Notes: generated by a model not told the origin, from the sequence alone. A stretch of DNA of 64,000 nt from Catonia carolina (GCA_035578175.1 JAQMRL010000002.1:131566171-131630170), one strand, 5' to 3'. Positions 11,175 through 25,299 are shown, counted from the first letter of the stretch. Translations and numbers: made by a program.

Positions 11175-12629
11175 TTTTCATAAAAAATAGTACTAAATAA
11201 TTTCCGAATTAATATTTTTCTATCATTCATTCTGTAGATCCGTAGTCCATCTGTTGTCCGTAAAATTTTAACTTATTTCTGACTTTCTTCATTTAGGATA
11301 TACAATTCATTTTTACAGTTTTGCCTTGAATTTTGTTACGGTTTACTTTTTAACCTACTTACGTACTCTTTTCTCTGTTTATTTAGAAAAAATTATCTGA
11401 AAATGTGTGTAAACTTTCTGCGCCATAGGTATTCTAGGAGAACTACAGTTTTATAAATTATTCTCAATTTTAATTTTTTAGGTGTAAATTTTTTAATCTT
11501 ATAATAAAATCCAGGTAGGTAAGATGAAGTTTTTTTGAGATTTAACACTGCTGGACAAGATTTTAGGAGATTTAACGGAGGATTTCCGATTATAAGCGAC
11601 AGGATTAGAGTTTGCAGGAGACGGTGTTGTACGCCTAAACATCTGGCTAGAATGAGTTCCGACAGATTTCTCATGACGGTAATTTATTATGAGCCAGGAG
11701 ACATGCGGAATGTTGGCGGAACTCTCAGAAGATGGGTACATGAACATACCGAGACCTATTCCTTGAAGGTTAACGAATAACAAGGTGGTGATGACAATAT
11801 TTTAGTGGATATTCTATTTGGAAAAAATCATACTTCTTAGTTTATTCTAAAAAATCAAAAGTATGGTTTAAAGAAAATATTTGCTATTTTTGACAAGATT
11901 TGTGCTTTAAGTTGTAAGGTATACTCCTTTTTCATAAATTGTTATTATTTAAATAGGATGTCAAACTTGTTTCATTAGTCTAGACTTCATTTTCTTAAAT
12001 ATTTTATTCCAAATTTGGTTTCTTTGGAATATTACGAATACCATTATGAGAATATTAAAATCAAACTTCAAAGTCAGAAGTTGAATATTTAATTTCAAAC
12101 ACAATGCAAAAGATTGTAAATCCAGTATAAAATATGTAAAAATGATTTTTTTTTTCAAACTTACCGCTACCAGATGGTTTTGCTGATTCAAAATTAGGTT
12201 CGATTGTCCTTAATGCGTTAAATTTACTGGTGGTTTATTCAGTTTTGTTTTAAGCGGTTTGTAATATTATAATTTTGCTGCGGGCCAACCAAGCTAGAGT
12301 AAAATTCAGTAAGTCTGACACTTGAGATAAGAATAATCTCTATTAATGTTTTTGTCATCAATCTTATATCTCTAGTAGGCCTACTGTACACTGCCACACA
12401 CTCTAGACTTACTTTTGTTTGATACAGTGCAGGAAGGGTCTTCCGTTGAAGCATTTCCTAGATTCTCACAAACTTCAATTTACAAGCTCAAATTATAAAT
12501 TTAGTTTAAATGAAATAAAAAAAGGTAAAAAATGAAGGTAATCAATATTTTTACGTCCGACTAATTTTTACATAACTGCTAACAGATGTTTAAGGCTAAT
12601 AGTCGAAAATGAGTGATGAAAAATTTTAA
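11175..12629. other. AT-rich DNA, nothing recognised
   Basis: Overlapping open frames on both strands at 11393-11783 are of modest length and show no known domain. The remainder is AT-rich without recognisable repeats. Confidence 0.4.
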
Positions 12630-12705
12630 ACCAGACCGGAAACCAAACGCTGGACCCCTGGCGTAGAAGCTATTGCGTTAACCACAACATCACGGGCCAG
12701 CCAAA
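12630..12705 (-). repeat. tRNA-headed SINE fragment, diverged
   Basis: The minus strand reads GGCTGGCCCGTGATGTTGTG, GTTAACGCAATAGCTTCTAC and a decayed B box near GGGGTCCAGCGTTTGGTTTC, then CGGTCTGG. This is the same order of blocks as the SINE at 3690. No body is visible. Confidence 0.4.
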
Positions 12706-13805
12706 TTAGTAAATCTTGCTGAAGCTGGTAATGTCAAAGGTATCTACTTTAGGTGTCTAGGTATCTAGCCAAAAATTTGGACATTACATTATTGATATAT
12801 TTTGAACTAGTTCTTTCGGGAGTCGGTGAAACTTATCAATTACTACGAATGTAGTATATACATTTTTTTGGTTATATACTTTCAAGAGTCATCTGTGAAT
12901 AATTATGTACTATTGCTTCAAAACACAAAACGGAGCTTCAACTGTAATTCTCCGAAATTTTGGTTGGAAGGCCTGAATTTTTCAGATGCTACTTTTAACT
13001 GCTTTTCCAAATATATGGAATCCGTATGGTCAAATTGGTTCTATCATTCATTTGTGTAGTAATATTTTTGGTCGTAATGGAGGATGGGAGTAAAAATTAC
13101 GGAGCTGTTTAAGTCAGTTATTCTAGATATGGGTGCTTCATGTTACTCTACGATCAAACCATATTTCGAGGTTTTACATTTATGTTTCTTGGTGAATTAC
13201 CGATCCATACAATGCTATCCTATATGGGTACATTCCTGATTAAAAATAAAATTTCTTCTCATAGGTGGGATAGATTGAATTTGTCGACAACAATAAATAC
13301 TTCTTACCAAATTGTAGAAAGGATTAACAAAATTCTTTACGGAAATGTGAACTAGAATGACAGGACAGATCATTTGACTGAACCACTATTCATTGTTTGT
13401 CCTTGTATTTAATCATTCCTACTGTTTCCTTTCCTTGATATAAATCAATATTAAAATGACAAACTCTGCTCGGATTCTTAGATCGTTTATCATGAAAATT
13501 TTTTACACAAGTCTTTTGTATAAAAATGAAATACAGAAGGCCTATACAGCGTTATTTAAATGTAAAATATTTATTATAGCTTTCATTTGCCGATGTCTCA
13601 TAAAATAGATTGGAATATAAAATTTTGCGAAACAAAGGACAGCAATATTCTAAGTTAGCTTTATATATAATTTAATGTTTATTTTTTGTTTAGGTCGCAT
13701 CGACTACTAGGTCATTAGCGACTACGTTAACTAATTGCATAAAACGTTACAAATATGACGTAGGTATACAATATCCTATAATCATCCTATAAAATGAGAA
13801 TGTAA
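12706..13805. other. AT-rich DNA, nothing recognised
   Basis: Two plus-strand open frames of 71-77 codons (12826 and 13140) have no recognisable domain or supporting context. Confidence 0.4.
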
Positions 13806-13877
13806 ACTTTTTTCTCTCTCTTTAATTCTTTATTTACAACTGTAAAATTTTACAACAAGCAAATGCGATTGTTATGA

Positions 13878-14850
13878 TTAATGTAAATGACATGATAGGC
13901 ATGAGAGGGGTAGGGCCCCCATTGGTGCCTCCCTAAGAATGAAATTTGTATATAAAATTAGCAGGTCTCTACTCCAGCGTCTTTTAAGGCGTCTAGGGGG
14001 ATTACCAAGTAAATGGACGGTGGAAAGTGAACGCACCAGGGGGTTCTCGTGTTCGTGTGACTTGTCGTGAAAGCGTTTGCATAGGTATTCAATGGAATTT
14101 TGTACAAGTGGTGTTTTCAAATCTGTATGTAAGGTTTTGTTGCTAACGTAAAGAGGTGCTTTTGCTATAAAGCGTAATGTTTTTGACTGGAATGCTTGAA
14201 TTCGTTGCAAGTTAGAGGGTTTGGTTGAACCGTAAATTTGGGACCCGTAGGTCCACATAGGTTTCAAAAGAAAACAATCTATGCGTAATTTTTGTGCCCT
14301 TGGTAATTTTGATCGTTTGTGAAGTAGGGAATATAGAAGTTTAAGTCGGGAATTCAGTAATAAACGTTTCCGTTTGATATGTGTGCTCCAAGTTAGTCGT
14401 TTATCAAAAGTCAGACCGAGGTACTTGACCGTATCTGTTTTTGTGAGAGGTTCATTGTCTATGTATACTGTTGGGCAATCACCATGACGGACTGTGAGAG
14501 TTACGTGAAGGGATTTTGCCGTATTAATTTTTATTTTCCATGTTTTACACCATTCGTGTAAAAGATTGAGATGATGTTGGAGTATTAGTGAAGCGTGTAT
14601 AGAGTTTTGGTCTCGGGCTAATATCGCTGTGTCGTCAGCGTAGGTAGCAGTGAGGTTCTGGGGTAGGGTCGGTAGGTCTGAAGTATATAAAGAATAGAGA
14701 AGTGGGGCTAAAATTGAGCCCTGAGGCACGCCAGCTAAGACAAGAAAGAAATTTGAGTAGGACGGTCCTAAACGAATTCTAAAGAATCTGTCAGACAGGA
14801 AAGAATTTATGATAAGGTAGTAGGTAAAGAATGAAAACTTAAATGAAAGA
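13878..14850 (-). pseudogene. 5'-truncated Jockey-type reverse transcriptase
   Basis: This long minus-strand frame covers the second half of a non-LTR reverse transcriptase: NSFLSDRFFRIRLG, GVPQGSILAPLLYSLYTSDL, the catalytic YADD box in ATYADDTAIL, then YLGLTFDKRLTW, WTYGSQIYGSTKPSN and RRLKRRWSRDLL. It is clearly related to the intact element at 39371 but from a different subfamily. The endonuclease and the first RT motifs, including the first catalytic aspartate, are missing, so it cannot be autonomous. The frame runs about 25 codons beyond the usual end. Its annotated N-terminus, upstream of about 14850, belongs to a different LINE. Confidence 0.85.
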
Positions 14851-15175
14851 TTAAATAAAATAATAGAATGATACAATAAGAACGATGATTGGTGTTGTTC
14901 ATACAGTATTAAATCTAAAATTTTGAGATAGTCCAAAAATGTATTCTAGCCTATGTATCTATCCTATTCGTTCTTTAATTAATGTTAATTTTAAATGGTA
15001 TTTGTGTAGAATGTCTTCTTTGGCAGTCTATGACGATGTGTGTGTTTGTAATTGGCGTGTTGCAGTGTGTACAATGTTGATGTTTTTCTATTAAGTGTTT
15101 GGGCGTGAGTGTAAAGTACCCAATCCGAAGTGTTGTTCTTTTTAAATATTTTGCAAAGTATGTACACTCGATCAT
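14851..15175 (-). pseudogene. LINE C-terminal zinc-like motif, I-clade-like
   Basis: A minus-strand frame reads RTTLRIGYFTLTPKHLIEKH followed by CTHCNTPITNTHIVIDC. This matches the C-x2-C...H...C motif at the C-terminus of RNase H-bearing LINEs such as the I/LOA clades. Downstream in a shifted frame, LDYLKILDLI resembles the usual end of such proteins. Nothing upstream of this domain is present. The fragment abuts the Jockey RT on the same strand and supplies the first codons of that long reading frame. Confidence 0.5.
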
Positions 15176-15329
15176 AGTTTAAATCTTTTAGCTACGGGAA
15201 CAGACGAAAAGTTTACAATAATAACCAACTCTATGAGTGTGGTCAGAGGGTTGTTGGCTGAAGAGATTAAATAGCCAATTATAGAGCACATATCCAACCT
15301 AATTAAATAATAATTGAAAAATAAATGTA

Positions 15330-15906
15330 CAATAAAACGCCGTTTATCCGAACGCCGCTTAACCGTAACCCGGCTTAACCGAAACGGAACAGATTTGTTT
15401 TCTAATTTGGCTATTCCTGTAATGTATTTACAATACTGCCTTATAGGCTACACAGTAGGCCTACCGAATTAAATACATAGGATCGTTAAGGTACAGAACA
15501 ATGTTTATAAAATAAATTAAGGATACAATATTTCAGTATTCTTGGAATTAGTTTTAGGTTTCCTTACATTTTGTTGATCAGTGTGAGTGTGAGGAATTTT
15601 CAACATCAGTCGTAGGCCTACTTTTAATAACACGATGGCGTGATATCCCCGAAAAATAATTTCATAGAAAATTCAGATTTAAAAAAAACTTATAAATACT
15701 GCCCTAAAATCAAAAAAAGATTGTCTTTGTTCTCGTTAAATTGCTGTATTTTCGTTTACACATACTAATAAACAATTGTAAAAATTCTTAATCCTCACTT
15801 CTACTGTTTTTAAACTAAAAAAAATATGTCTTTGCGTGTTAACCGAAATTTTGCGTATGCGAAATCGCATCCGCCCGCTATATTTCAGTTAAGCGGAGTT
15901 TTAATG
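15330..15906. mobile_element. Tigger/pogo-like element, decayed
   Basis: The left end CAATAAAACGCCGTTTATCC, with CCGCTTAACCG following, faces a right end whose reverse complement is CATTAAAACTCCGCTTAACT. Subterminal TTAACCG motifs occur near both ends. A TA precedes the left end, but the right flank is CT rather than TA, so the boundary or duplication has eroded. No transposase frame survives in the 577 bp. Confidence 0.45.
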
Positions 15907-17556
15907 CTTTAATATACAAATGAGCGGTTCTTCATACATGCGTCCCGGCTTTAATTTTAGCATTTAAGACGATTGTCTTTAAACCCAGCAGCATTTATGT
16001 CGCTCCTGTAAACAAACGGTCGTGGGCCCGAACATCATTACTATGGAACCACACGTAAATAAAATACCTTCGTTTTCAAATATTGTGAAACTTGTGCTTG
16101 TTTTTCAGAAAACCATTTAATCTCCCAAATGGTGTCCAACCCAATCGTCTTCTTCTATCGACTTTCGCCGTCTGTTTACTTCTTTCAAGTCTAATTGAAT
16201 ACTTATTCACATTTAAATGAATACATTTATTATGTATTCAGTTAAATTAAACTGACTTAACTGACATTCATCTAGGTCATTACATTAATGTAGTAAAATA
16301 AAAACTGTATTCAAAGTGTAACGAATTTATTTCCATCTTATTTTTTCGTAAAGATTGTGTTAGGTTAGTACTGAAAATTTATGTTTATCACTTTCTATTT
16401 ATAAATACGATTTTCTAAGACCGTCTTCCGGTTGTTCCGTTCCAAGTTCCACTTTTGAGTAGAACTTATTATTTTGCATTACGGACTCATACTTGTACAT
16501 GACATCGATCGTTCAAGGTCATCAGTAGGACAGAATGTGTGAGACAGAGGAAGAGAGAAGAAAGTAGAATGAGCAAAGAAAAAGAAACGAGACGGAAGAT
16601 TATGTGTGTTTACGGCTTAAAAAGAGTTAATAACAGGGTCGATGTCCTTAACACGACGTCCTTCCCAATCGCCTTGCCAATATCGTGTCGCGTACCTGAG
16701 CTGCTGGGGCATGCCGTATGCATGCAATATGCAATATGCTACCGTGGGATGACCACGCGTGCGCCAAGAATATCAACTTAATAGATACTAGTTGCTGATA
16801 TCACCAAATCGTATAATCACATAAACGCCACCCTCTTTTACGCTTATCAACTTCATCAAGATTTTCTTTTAACAAAATTGAATAACGTGCGAAATATTTT
16901 TGGCCCCAATCAAGCGATTATTACCTCAGATGTACGGTATGATTAATATTAATTAATCCAAATATAAATTGTACAACTTGTTACAAATTGTATGTATAGG
17001 CCTAGCTGTAAAATAAATATAAATCTATTTTATACTTGAATTTAACAAAACCATACTTAAAGTATGACCTCATTAATTCAAAACGGTATAATTCGGAGTT
17101 TTTGGCTGGCCCAATTTGAAGTAATTCTCCATCCGCTTACCTTTCTTCATATTTCATACAGTTGAAACTCAAAAGAAAAATATTTGTTAATTTGAATGTA
17201 TTATTAAACATATCACTTCGGATCATGAATACTTTTAAAAGTTTAAAAAGAATATGAATAGTGCGCACATCGTTTGGGTACACATTAGCATTTCAATAAT
17301 CCGGCATTTGATTTCAAAACATTTACTAAATTCACCAAGTCATTGCGACTGTGTTTATTGTCGATAGAAAGGGCATGCGACGCTGTAAATAAGGCTTATA
17401 TAAAAAGCATAACGAATCGTTTAAAACGAAAACCCACAATGTCGAGGGAAATCAGCTCATTTTTGGGCAAAGTTACGACTTTTTTTAGGAGCACAGGTGT
17501 CGAGTTGCAGTACTTTAAGCAACTCTATGACATTGTTTTTAGTGTACAAGTTTAAA
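15907..17556. other. Mixed-composition DNA, nothing recognised
   Basis: The stretch 16400-16800 is less AT-rich and holds an 80-codon open frame without known domains. It includes the near-repeat CATGCCGTATGCATGCAATA at about 16710. No repeat family was assigned. Confidence 0.35.
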
Positions 17557-17868
17557 GCCATCGGGTTGGTCTAGACGTAAAGTCTTTGGCGCGAGTCAGC
17601 TGTTTTTTTGGTGACGAAAATTCCTGGTTCAAATCCTGGTAAAGGTTACTCTTATACGGATTTGAATACTAGATAGTTGTTACTGGTGTTCTCTGATGTT
17701 TGGGGTTAAATGAACCATACTCTTTCAGGAATTGTCGGCCTGAGTCTGTATTATACTACACCTTATTTACACGTCATACACAACATGCTCATCTCATTGG
17801 GTCGTAGGGTTGCCTATTGTTCTTAAATTGAACAGATTGCAACGTACACACATTAGGGATTAAAAAAA
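17557..17868 (+). repeat. S2 tRNA-derived SINE
   Basis: Begins CCATCGGGTTGGTCTAGACG with the A-box region, then GCGAGTCAGCTG and the B box GGTTCAAATCCTGG. The body has GGCCTGAGTCTGTA and ATTTACACGTCATACAC. It ends AACGTACACACATTAGGGAT plus an A-run. It is the best preserved 3' end of the family in this window. Confidence 0.8.
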
Positions 17869-18659
17869 GCGTGAAAGTACAGCAATTACTACAGTAAACT
17901 AGGAGGCCAATTTTTATGAATTTAAGTATATTTATATTTCTTTTTTTATTTATGTTTAATTATTTAAGGTTGCTTCAGCAATAAAGTGATTAGCGACCAC
18001 CAATTACATGATTACATATTTGTTATTAAAATATCTTGTGAAACTAAGTCACCGAGGTACAAAAGGACGTTATGTGTACCCTTGATGTCTGTTATCATGA
18101 ATTTAGTATTTAGAGTTGTGTTATACTGATTTATTTTCACTTCATAAAACTTCTAAATTAAATAATTGTTTTTGTTAGAATCTTGGTAGAAGGTAACATC
18201 ATTCCCCTCCTGGAATAAAACCACTGGATTTATTGTCAACACTAGTACTATTATTTCCATCCTCTTCTCTCAAGACCTCACACTTTTCTCTCCAATGCCA
18301 ATGTCCATCCTGGAGGTCCTCTTCATTCTTCTTTCTTCTTGGCATTGAATTGCAGGTTGATGGCAGATGGCCGGAGTGGAAATATGAGACTAGGTTTAAA
18401 CAAACCAGGTTATACCAGGCCAGAGAAATGATATCATCTCATAACAAGATTCTATTTGAGAATTAAAATTTAGACATATTGTTTTGTAGGTTGTGAAATA
18501 ACACTACAAAATTTCATAAATTTACAAAAGATTGCAATAACATTAACGTTCATATTCATCAATTATAATACAATGTTTAAATGAAACAGTTTTTGTTACC
18601 TAAGAAACTATTCCTTATTTAAAAATCCTATTGTTAATTTTTTTTAATGTAAATTCATA
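17869..18659. other. AT-rich DNA, nothing firmly recognised
   Basis: A minus-strand stretch at about 18330-18400 ending in AAGAAGAAAGAAG may be another LINE tail, but the match was too weak to call. Confidence 0.3.
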
Positions 18660-18800
18660 ATGGTCACTATGGTTAATAGTGACTCTGCTATGTGTCACGA
18701 TACTGAACCCAGTGGATTTTTATCGTGTAATAATTTCAAACCCTTGTCAGAAATTGAATCTGGGACCTTCCAATGGGCAATGTGCAGCACAATCTTGTGT
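18660..18800 (-). repeat. Possible tRNA-headed SINE fragment
   Basis: The minus strand reads GCCCATTGGAAGGTCCCAGA then TTCAATTTCTGACAAGGG, resembling a decayed B-box region, and then AATCCACTGGGTTCAGTATC and a short body. The order is compatible with the tRNA-headed families but boundaries are unclear. Confidence 0.3.
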
Positions 18801-18839
18801 TTTAACTTCCATTTGTTTTCACTTATTGTTACTTTAGCT

Positions 18840-19586
<747 letters not shown>

Positions 19587-19594
19587 CTTTAGCT

Positions 19595-21689
19595 ACTAGT
19601 GCCACAGTAGGTATTTAACCCAATTTTTTGGAAAGAAAATTATTTACGGGACAAATATAAAAAAACTATGTCTTATCAAATTTTTGCATGGAAGAATTTT
19701 TGTCACATGTAATAAGTATCCGGAACACTTATTACAGGGTGGTGTTCTCATATAAGTCAATATCGCCTATACTTTTTTAAATTAAATGCAAATTCTGAAA
19801 ATTTTTACCAGTTGTCTTTGTATAGTTACAAAGTTTAATATTGTGAATGCTGTTCATTGTATCGTTATGTTATTGAGTTGTTTGGATAAAAGTGTTTTGT
19901 GTGAAGTTTAAAAATGTGTACATTGTTACCTACTGTAGTGCAACAGCCTTTGTTATTTTTTTTTATTTTTCTAGTATGTAATGAAATACTAAATCTGTTC
20001 TGTTATTCGATTTTTTTTTTAAATTTTAGGGCCGTTTATTATAAATAGAGCCACTTTCTTTGTCAGGTCAGTTAGTAATTGGTAAATATAAAGTAAAGAA
20101 TTCAGTTTTAATTAAATAGATTGCATAATTCGTCAAAGTTATTAGGGTGCGTGTCAACAATAGGAACCGGTTTGATGTGTTTAGAAAAGGGCTATTTAGT
20201 GACATCCAATAAATGTTCATATTTTTTTTTTAGTTAAGTTATTCATAATGTTTCAATAAATTTTAGTTTACTATTAATTTAAGTGACTAATTATAATTCA
20301 CTTGTATTTAAACCCGTAATAATTATTTGTTATAAGTTTAAAAGGAAGGTTTATAATTTATTAATAACCAGCTTTGGAAAGAACCTGGAGTACAAGGTCC
20401 TAAAAGTCCCTGAAATACCCATTTACAATACAATAAGTTAAAAGAAATGTACATATTAAATAATTTCTTATTGTTTACATTAACAGAAACAAAAATAAAA
20501 GAGTTAAGGTATTTGCTGTTTATATTCCAGATAAAAAGATAACAACATAAAAAATATTGTAGATTTTAATTAAAAAATCAAGATTAAATTAAATCAAAAG
20601 AACATACAATTTGGATTACATGTCCAATGAAGTTTATTCGTAGATATTAACATTTTTACAAGAATTCTGATTTATAAATAATGACATAAATTCAATTAAA
20701 GTGTTAATTAGATTCGATCAAGATTATTGTAAAGTTAATTAAACCAATTAACTACAATACTTATTAAGAAGTAGATTCATAATATAAATTGGTAATTATT
20801 ATAAATTTTTTATGTACATGTACAGTCATATAAGTAACACTGATTGATGGACACAAAAATAAAAATATATAAAATATAAGAATGATTGTAAGAAAACATG
20901 ATAAGAATATTATATGTTAATGTTTTTAGAAATGCAATATCGTGATCTGCATAAATATAGTAACTGATTTTATAACTTTATTTGTGTATTAGTCAAGAAT
21001 ATTTTATTGTATCATATTTTTTGTATATTATTTATATGTATGTTGTAATGTTTGTATGGTATTTTTATATGAACGGTATAATAATAATAATAATAACGGC
21101 TTATAACTTCATGACAATATATATTTTGTATGTATTTCGGCCCGTGGGAATTTCATATAAAGAATCCATCACAAATTACTTGTGTGTATTTTCATCGTTT
21201 GCTACATTCTCTGTTGTATTTTGTACTTCCCTGTTTTAACTACATACTGTGTAAACTTTGTACAGTATTTTGTCTTATGCATTATGCATATTGTAAAGAC
21301 CACAAAGTACACTATAGGTTAGTCTATCCTTAAACAACACTCTGCAGTAAATACTGTATGTAACTCAGCTACTTGCTAATACTACTGCATTTTATTATAT
21401 CAACAACTTATCTTTACATGCGTTTAAAACTGACAATTTGTTGGTAATGTTTATGTACAGGGATAGTGCAAATGTCTTCAATATAAGGCGGATATAACTG
21501 TGTTTCTTTTCATATACCACTATTGAATATTTTTTAAGATTAACCCATATTCCGATAAGAAACTGAAAATAAAATAATTGACAGTTATTTCGTGAATTTT
21601 GTTAATCTTCTACATTGTACATCTTACGCATTCATTTAACAAAAATGTAAAACACTCAAACGACTTTCTCTTGACATTGTAAATAATGA
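19595..21689. other. AT-rich DNA, nothing recognised
   Basis: Long AT-rich stretch. A segment at about 20330-20375 ending AATTTATTAATAACCAG resembles 36905-36950, suggesting a shared minor repeat. No coding signal. Confidence 0.35.
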
Positions 21690-21915
21690 AAAATATAACC
21701 TACAGTTGTTTATCATGAGTTAACAATGTAGTATGAGAAACAACCTAATTTTTTATCATTAGTGAATGGCACAATATGAAAATCAACCTCTGTTGAACTT
21801 AAAAATACGAAAAATCACTAATAATTCATAATAAACTAGGTCTTGTAGAAAAAAATGCTTGAAATAAAATAAAATACAAGTTGTAGATTTTCTAATTTCC
21901 TATCACTTTAATCAT
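21690..21915 (+). repeat. Unclassified dispersed repeat, copy 1
   Basis: Shares AAAATCAACCTCTGTTGAAC, AATACGAAAAAT, GTAGAAAAAAATG and AAGTTGTAGATTTTCTAATT with 53190-53370 in the same order and orientation. No terminal repeats or coding were seen, so the class is unknown. Confidence 0.45.
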
Positions 21916-22000
21916 ACCCTTTTACCCTAAATTGTATAGTACTATTATAGCCGAAATCTTTAAAAAAAATTACCACGACAGTATAGCGTCCCCACGAATT

Positions 22001-22038
22001 TCAGCAGATTAGCGTCTGCTGATTACCCTCAGGTAATC
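22001..22038. other. Two adjacent short hairpins
   Basis: TCAGCAGA pairs with TCTGCTGA across a 6-base loop (22001-22022). GATTACC pairs with GGTAATC across CTCA (22021-22038), the two stems sharing GA. Both stems are perfect. Their function is unknown. Confidence 0.4.
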
Positions 22039-22719
22039 ATGGTCCAGTTGATTATCCCAGATAAATGTATTCAGACATTTGGTCCAATCTTTTGTAGTTT
22101 GAGATTGCATGACTCAAACAACGTTGAATCAAATTAACTAAAGACCTTATATTTGAAAATTGTTCGTTAGGGAATGAGTAGAAAATTTTTTTTAAATTTC
22201 ATGACGACTGTCTTAAAAAGATTGAATTAAAAAATCACGACGAAAATGACAAAGCTAAAACAATATGATTATTTTTATGCTATTTTGAAAACTTTTTTTT
22301 CAAGTAAGCTACATTACTAAAAATTAACTTGCGTGTTCTGGCAGTGATACCTATGACAAAATATTCGAATTTCGACTACTTGTTTCTAAGGGTAAAAAGA
22401 TGGTAAAAAACCTAAAGCGATAAATGTAATTTTTATATCTTCCAAAGCGTTTTAATTCTGAAAATTTGAATTTATCTCTTAATATTATGTCTAGAACTTA
22501 AAGTTAGAATTTATACCAAGCAGTTTGTATGATGCAACCCTGCGATATAATCAATAATTCTAATTTCAGCATGAACGTAAGTTCCAAATTATAAATAAAA
22601 TACCGATATAGAATCCAATAGATTCTCATTTAATTTACAATGAAGCCTACTTAAATTCAGTGAAATTTTAATTTTGATTAATCAGAAGGTTTGTTTTAAA
22701 TTTAATATTTTATCAAATT

Positions 22720-22865
22720 TAGATGACTTCTTTGGTTCAAGATCAAGCAATGGACAGGGATGGAGGCCGCAGGAGACATAATACACACGTGTGGTGACAG
22801 GGAAAAATGGTCAGCGGTGATCGCAAACATCCATTAATGGATAGCAGACAAAGAAGAAGATAACT
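22720..22865 (+). pseudogene. RTE-like LINE tail fragment
   Basis: In changing frames the sequence reads MDRDGGRRRHNTH and then DREKWSAVIANIH, WIADKEEDN, ending in AAAGAAGAAGA. The DR.KW...IA pattern followed by a GAA-rich 3' end is typical of RTE-like LINE C-termini. It is short and frameshifted. Confidence 0.5.
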
Positions 22866-25299
22866 ATGCTATAACTCTAAATATATACTAAATTAATTAA
22901 TGACATGTAATGTTTGTTCTAATATTAAATTGAATTTTTTTACTTTAAATCTACTGATGAGCTCAAATTATTAAATTTATAAAATAGTTACGATTTTTTT
23001 TATAAATCCTTAAGAGTCTTAGCTGTTGCATGTATTTCCTGTCATTGGCTGGGATCGAATGGGGCACTTGGTCATTGTTGCAATATTGGTTTTATAGATG
23101 TTCATAATCTTATTCAAATATTTTCTTCCTATTTTCTTATAATATTAAAGTCATTTTAATTGGTTCTACAATTGGATTCTTGTTGTTTTATTAATTTTTT
23201 TTACTTATTTTCTTATTTCAAAATTTTATTTAAGTAAATTATACTTTCTTTTGGTTTAATTGATAGAATTTAAACTATTCGGCTTCTGGAATTAATTAAT
23301 TTAAATATTCAATTTTCTTCTCATAAATCTTCTTAATATAATATATTTTATTACTGTTTATTCTATTTACTTTAAAAATTGAAATTATTATTATTATTTA
23401 AATTATTATTTTGATTATTTAAAAAATTATTTCTTGAATTAACATTAATTGGTTACTTAAATTGAATCATCTATCAACGATGTAATGAAACATGGACTGC
23501 TATTCTACAACCCGTAGAATCGTAAATGACCATCAACATTATCATCACATTCGACTGACTTCGTCGCGCTTTATTCGGTTGTGGTAATCTTGGAACCTCT
23601 CGATACGTTTAACGTGTCTTTGAATCTGGATCATACCCATAAACTCCTTTCTTGTAACCATAATTACCCTATTTGACAAATCTGGGTTAGTTTCAGATTT
23701 ACACAAAACAGGTGAAGTAGCAGTAATTCGGAATGGGTTTTGTCAAAAGTAAAGTAAAATTATGTATAATAAAGGCTCTCCTTTTTTGTTTGTCATCTGT
23801 AACCGTATATGTTTTAGCTATGTATTTATGGTTTCACTTAATTTTTTTCTTAATACACTTTCTATTGCGACGTTGAATCAAATTACAGATAACACAATTT
23901 ATAAGGCATAAATTATTAAAAATATATTTTTATTTACGTTGAAAGTAAACTTGCGAATGTATGTTTATAAAAAAATAAGAATATTGATCAGCGGCACGTT
24001 GTAGTTTTATGTCGTATGTATGTTCTATTACATATAATACAAGAAAATGTATAGATGTTAGTTGAATTTTCATGTCATCGTTTTATCAATCCGTATACGC
24101 GTATACTGAGCCCAATCCATCGATCCATCCATAAATGGGCCAATAAAAAAGAGTATTATATTAAAAGTGACCGACATGAAATGTTGAAAACATAACGACA
24201 AATTAATACAGCGCACCACGGGAGCTTCGTGCAGAATTTTAAATTTAATAGTTTGGTGTCAATTTTTTCAATGCAAGTCGATCAAGGAATAGCAATAAAT
24301 ATGGAAGGCCACCCACCGAGTTGTAAAAGCTATTAAATCGCTTATTAACGAGCAATAAACAGGAAGAATCATATGTATGCCCCCTCCATATTCGTCCCCG
24401 TAATTCTGTCTCTCTCTGAAACGTCCATCAAGTTGTTTCGGCCATCAAAACTGTCAACTTTTTTCAAAGTCTTTTGTTTATACGGACCGTGGTTGATATT
24501 ATTATAAAATCTTTAAACTGCGTTTTTTCTTTATCGTTCGATATTTTAAATTATATAAAATACCTGAATCGCTTTGTTAATTATGTCTTGCCGAGTAGAT
24601 CAACCGGCTGCATATAAATGCTATATGGCGCCCTGAATAAACGCATCTGTGAAACGATATTAATTCGAGGATCGCTTTCGACCATGGACCATGAATCTTT
24701 TAATATTAAACAAAATTGATTTATTTCAAGCTTAAACTATCTTATTGTATTCCGTAAAATAATTTTACACAATATTCTAAAAAAAGTATCTCTAAAAACT
24801 CCCATTCATTTTTGTATTTATTGATAAACTTAATACTCTGATACAATCATTACAAAAAAATATATCATAAATAAAGTAAGTAATAAAATTATACGAAGAA
24901 TTAAGAAATTTCGACACGTAACTCATTAAAAATACAAAATAGTCACATAATTTTTCAATTAATTACTAAATCGAAATTCTTAAATCCTTTAAAGAATGAC
25001 AGATGACTTCACCTTGATGTTTATACAAATACCTAAAAACTTAATTTTAAATAATGAATTCAGTCATTTATTATGAAGAAAAACAATCAATTGCATTGTT
25101 CAAAACTGAGTTAAATCTCTTAATTTATTTTAATTATTTATTGAACCTACAACAGTAATCTTAAATATTATGATTAACAATATAAATTTTCCCTCAAGAA
25201 TTCTGAAATTATTTATTGTTTTATTTTTTTATTATAAAAACAATAAAGATAGAATTTTACTAAGAACACCGAAACACGAATTTTAAGACTAATAATTGA
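22866..25299. other. AT-rich DNA; less AT-rich block at 24080-24700
   Basis: The first 1.2 kb is low-complexity A/T. The block at 24080-24700 has many CG-containing words and few homopolymers. No frame, tRNA or repeat was recognised in it. Confidence 0.35.

Noticed and set aside
11393..11783. Overlapping frames of 81-94 codons on both strands
   Set aside because: No recognisable motif on either strand, and length is within chance for this less AT-rich patch.
15330..15906. A precise TA duplication for the second Tigger-like element
   Set aside because: TA is present on the left only; the right flank reads CT, so the duplication is not claimed.
23035..23070. Another tRNA-like B box (minus strand CATTCGATCCCAGCC)
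   Set aside because: No A box or family body nearby; a single box is too weak.
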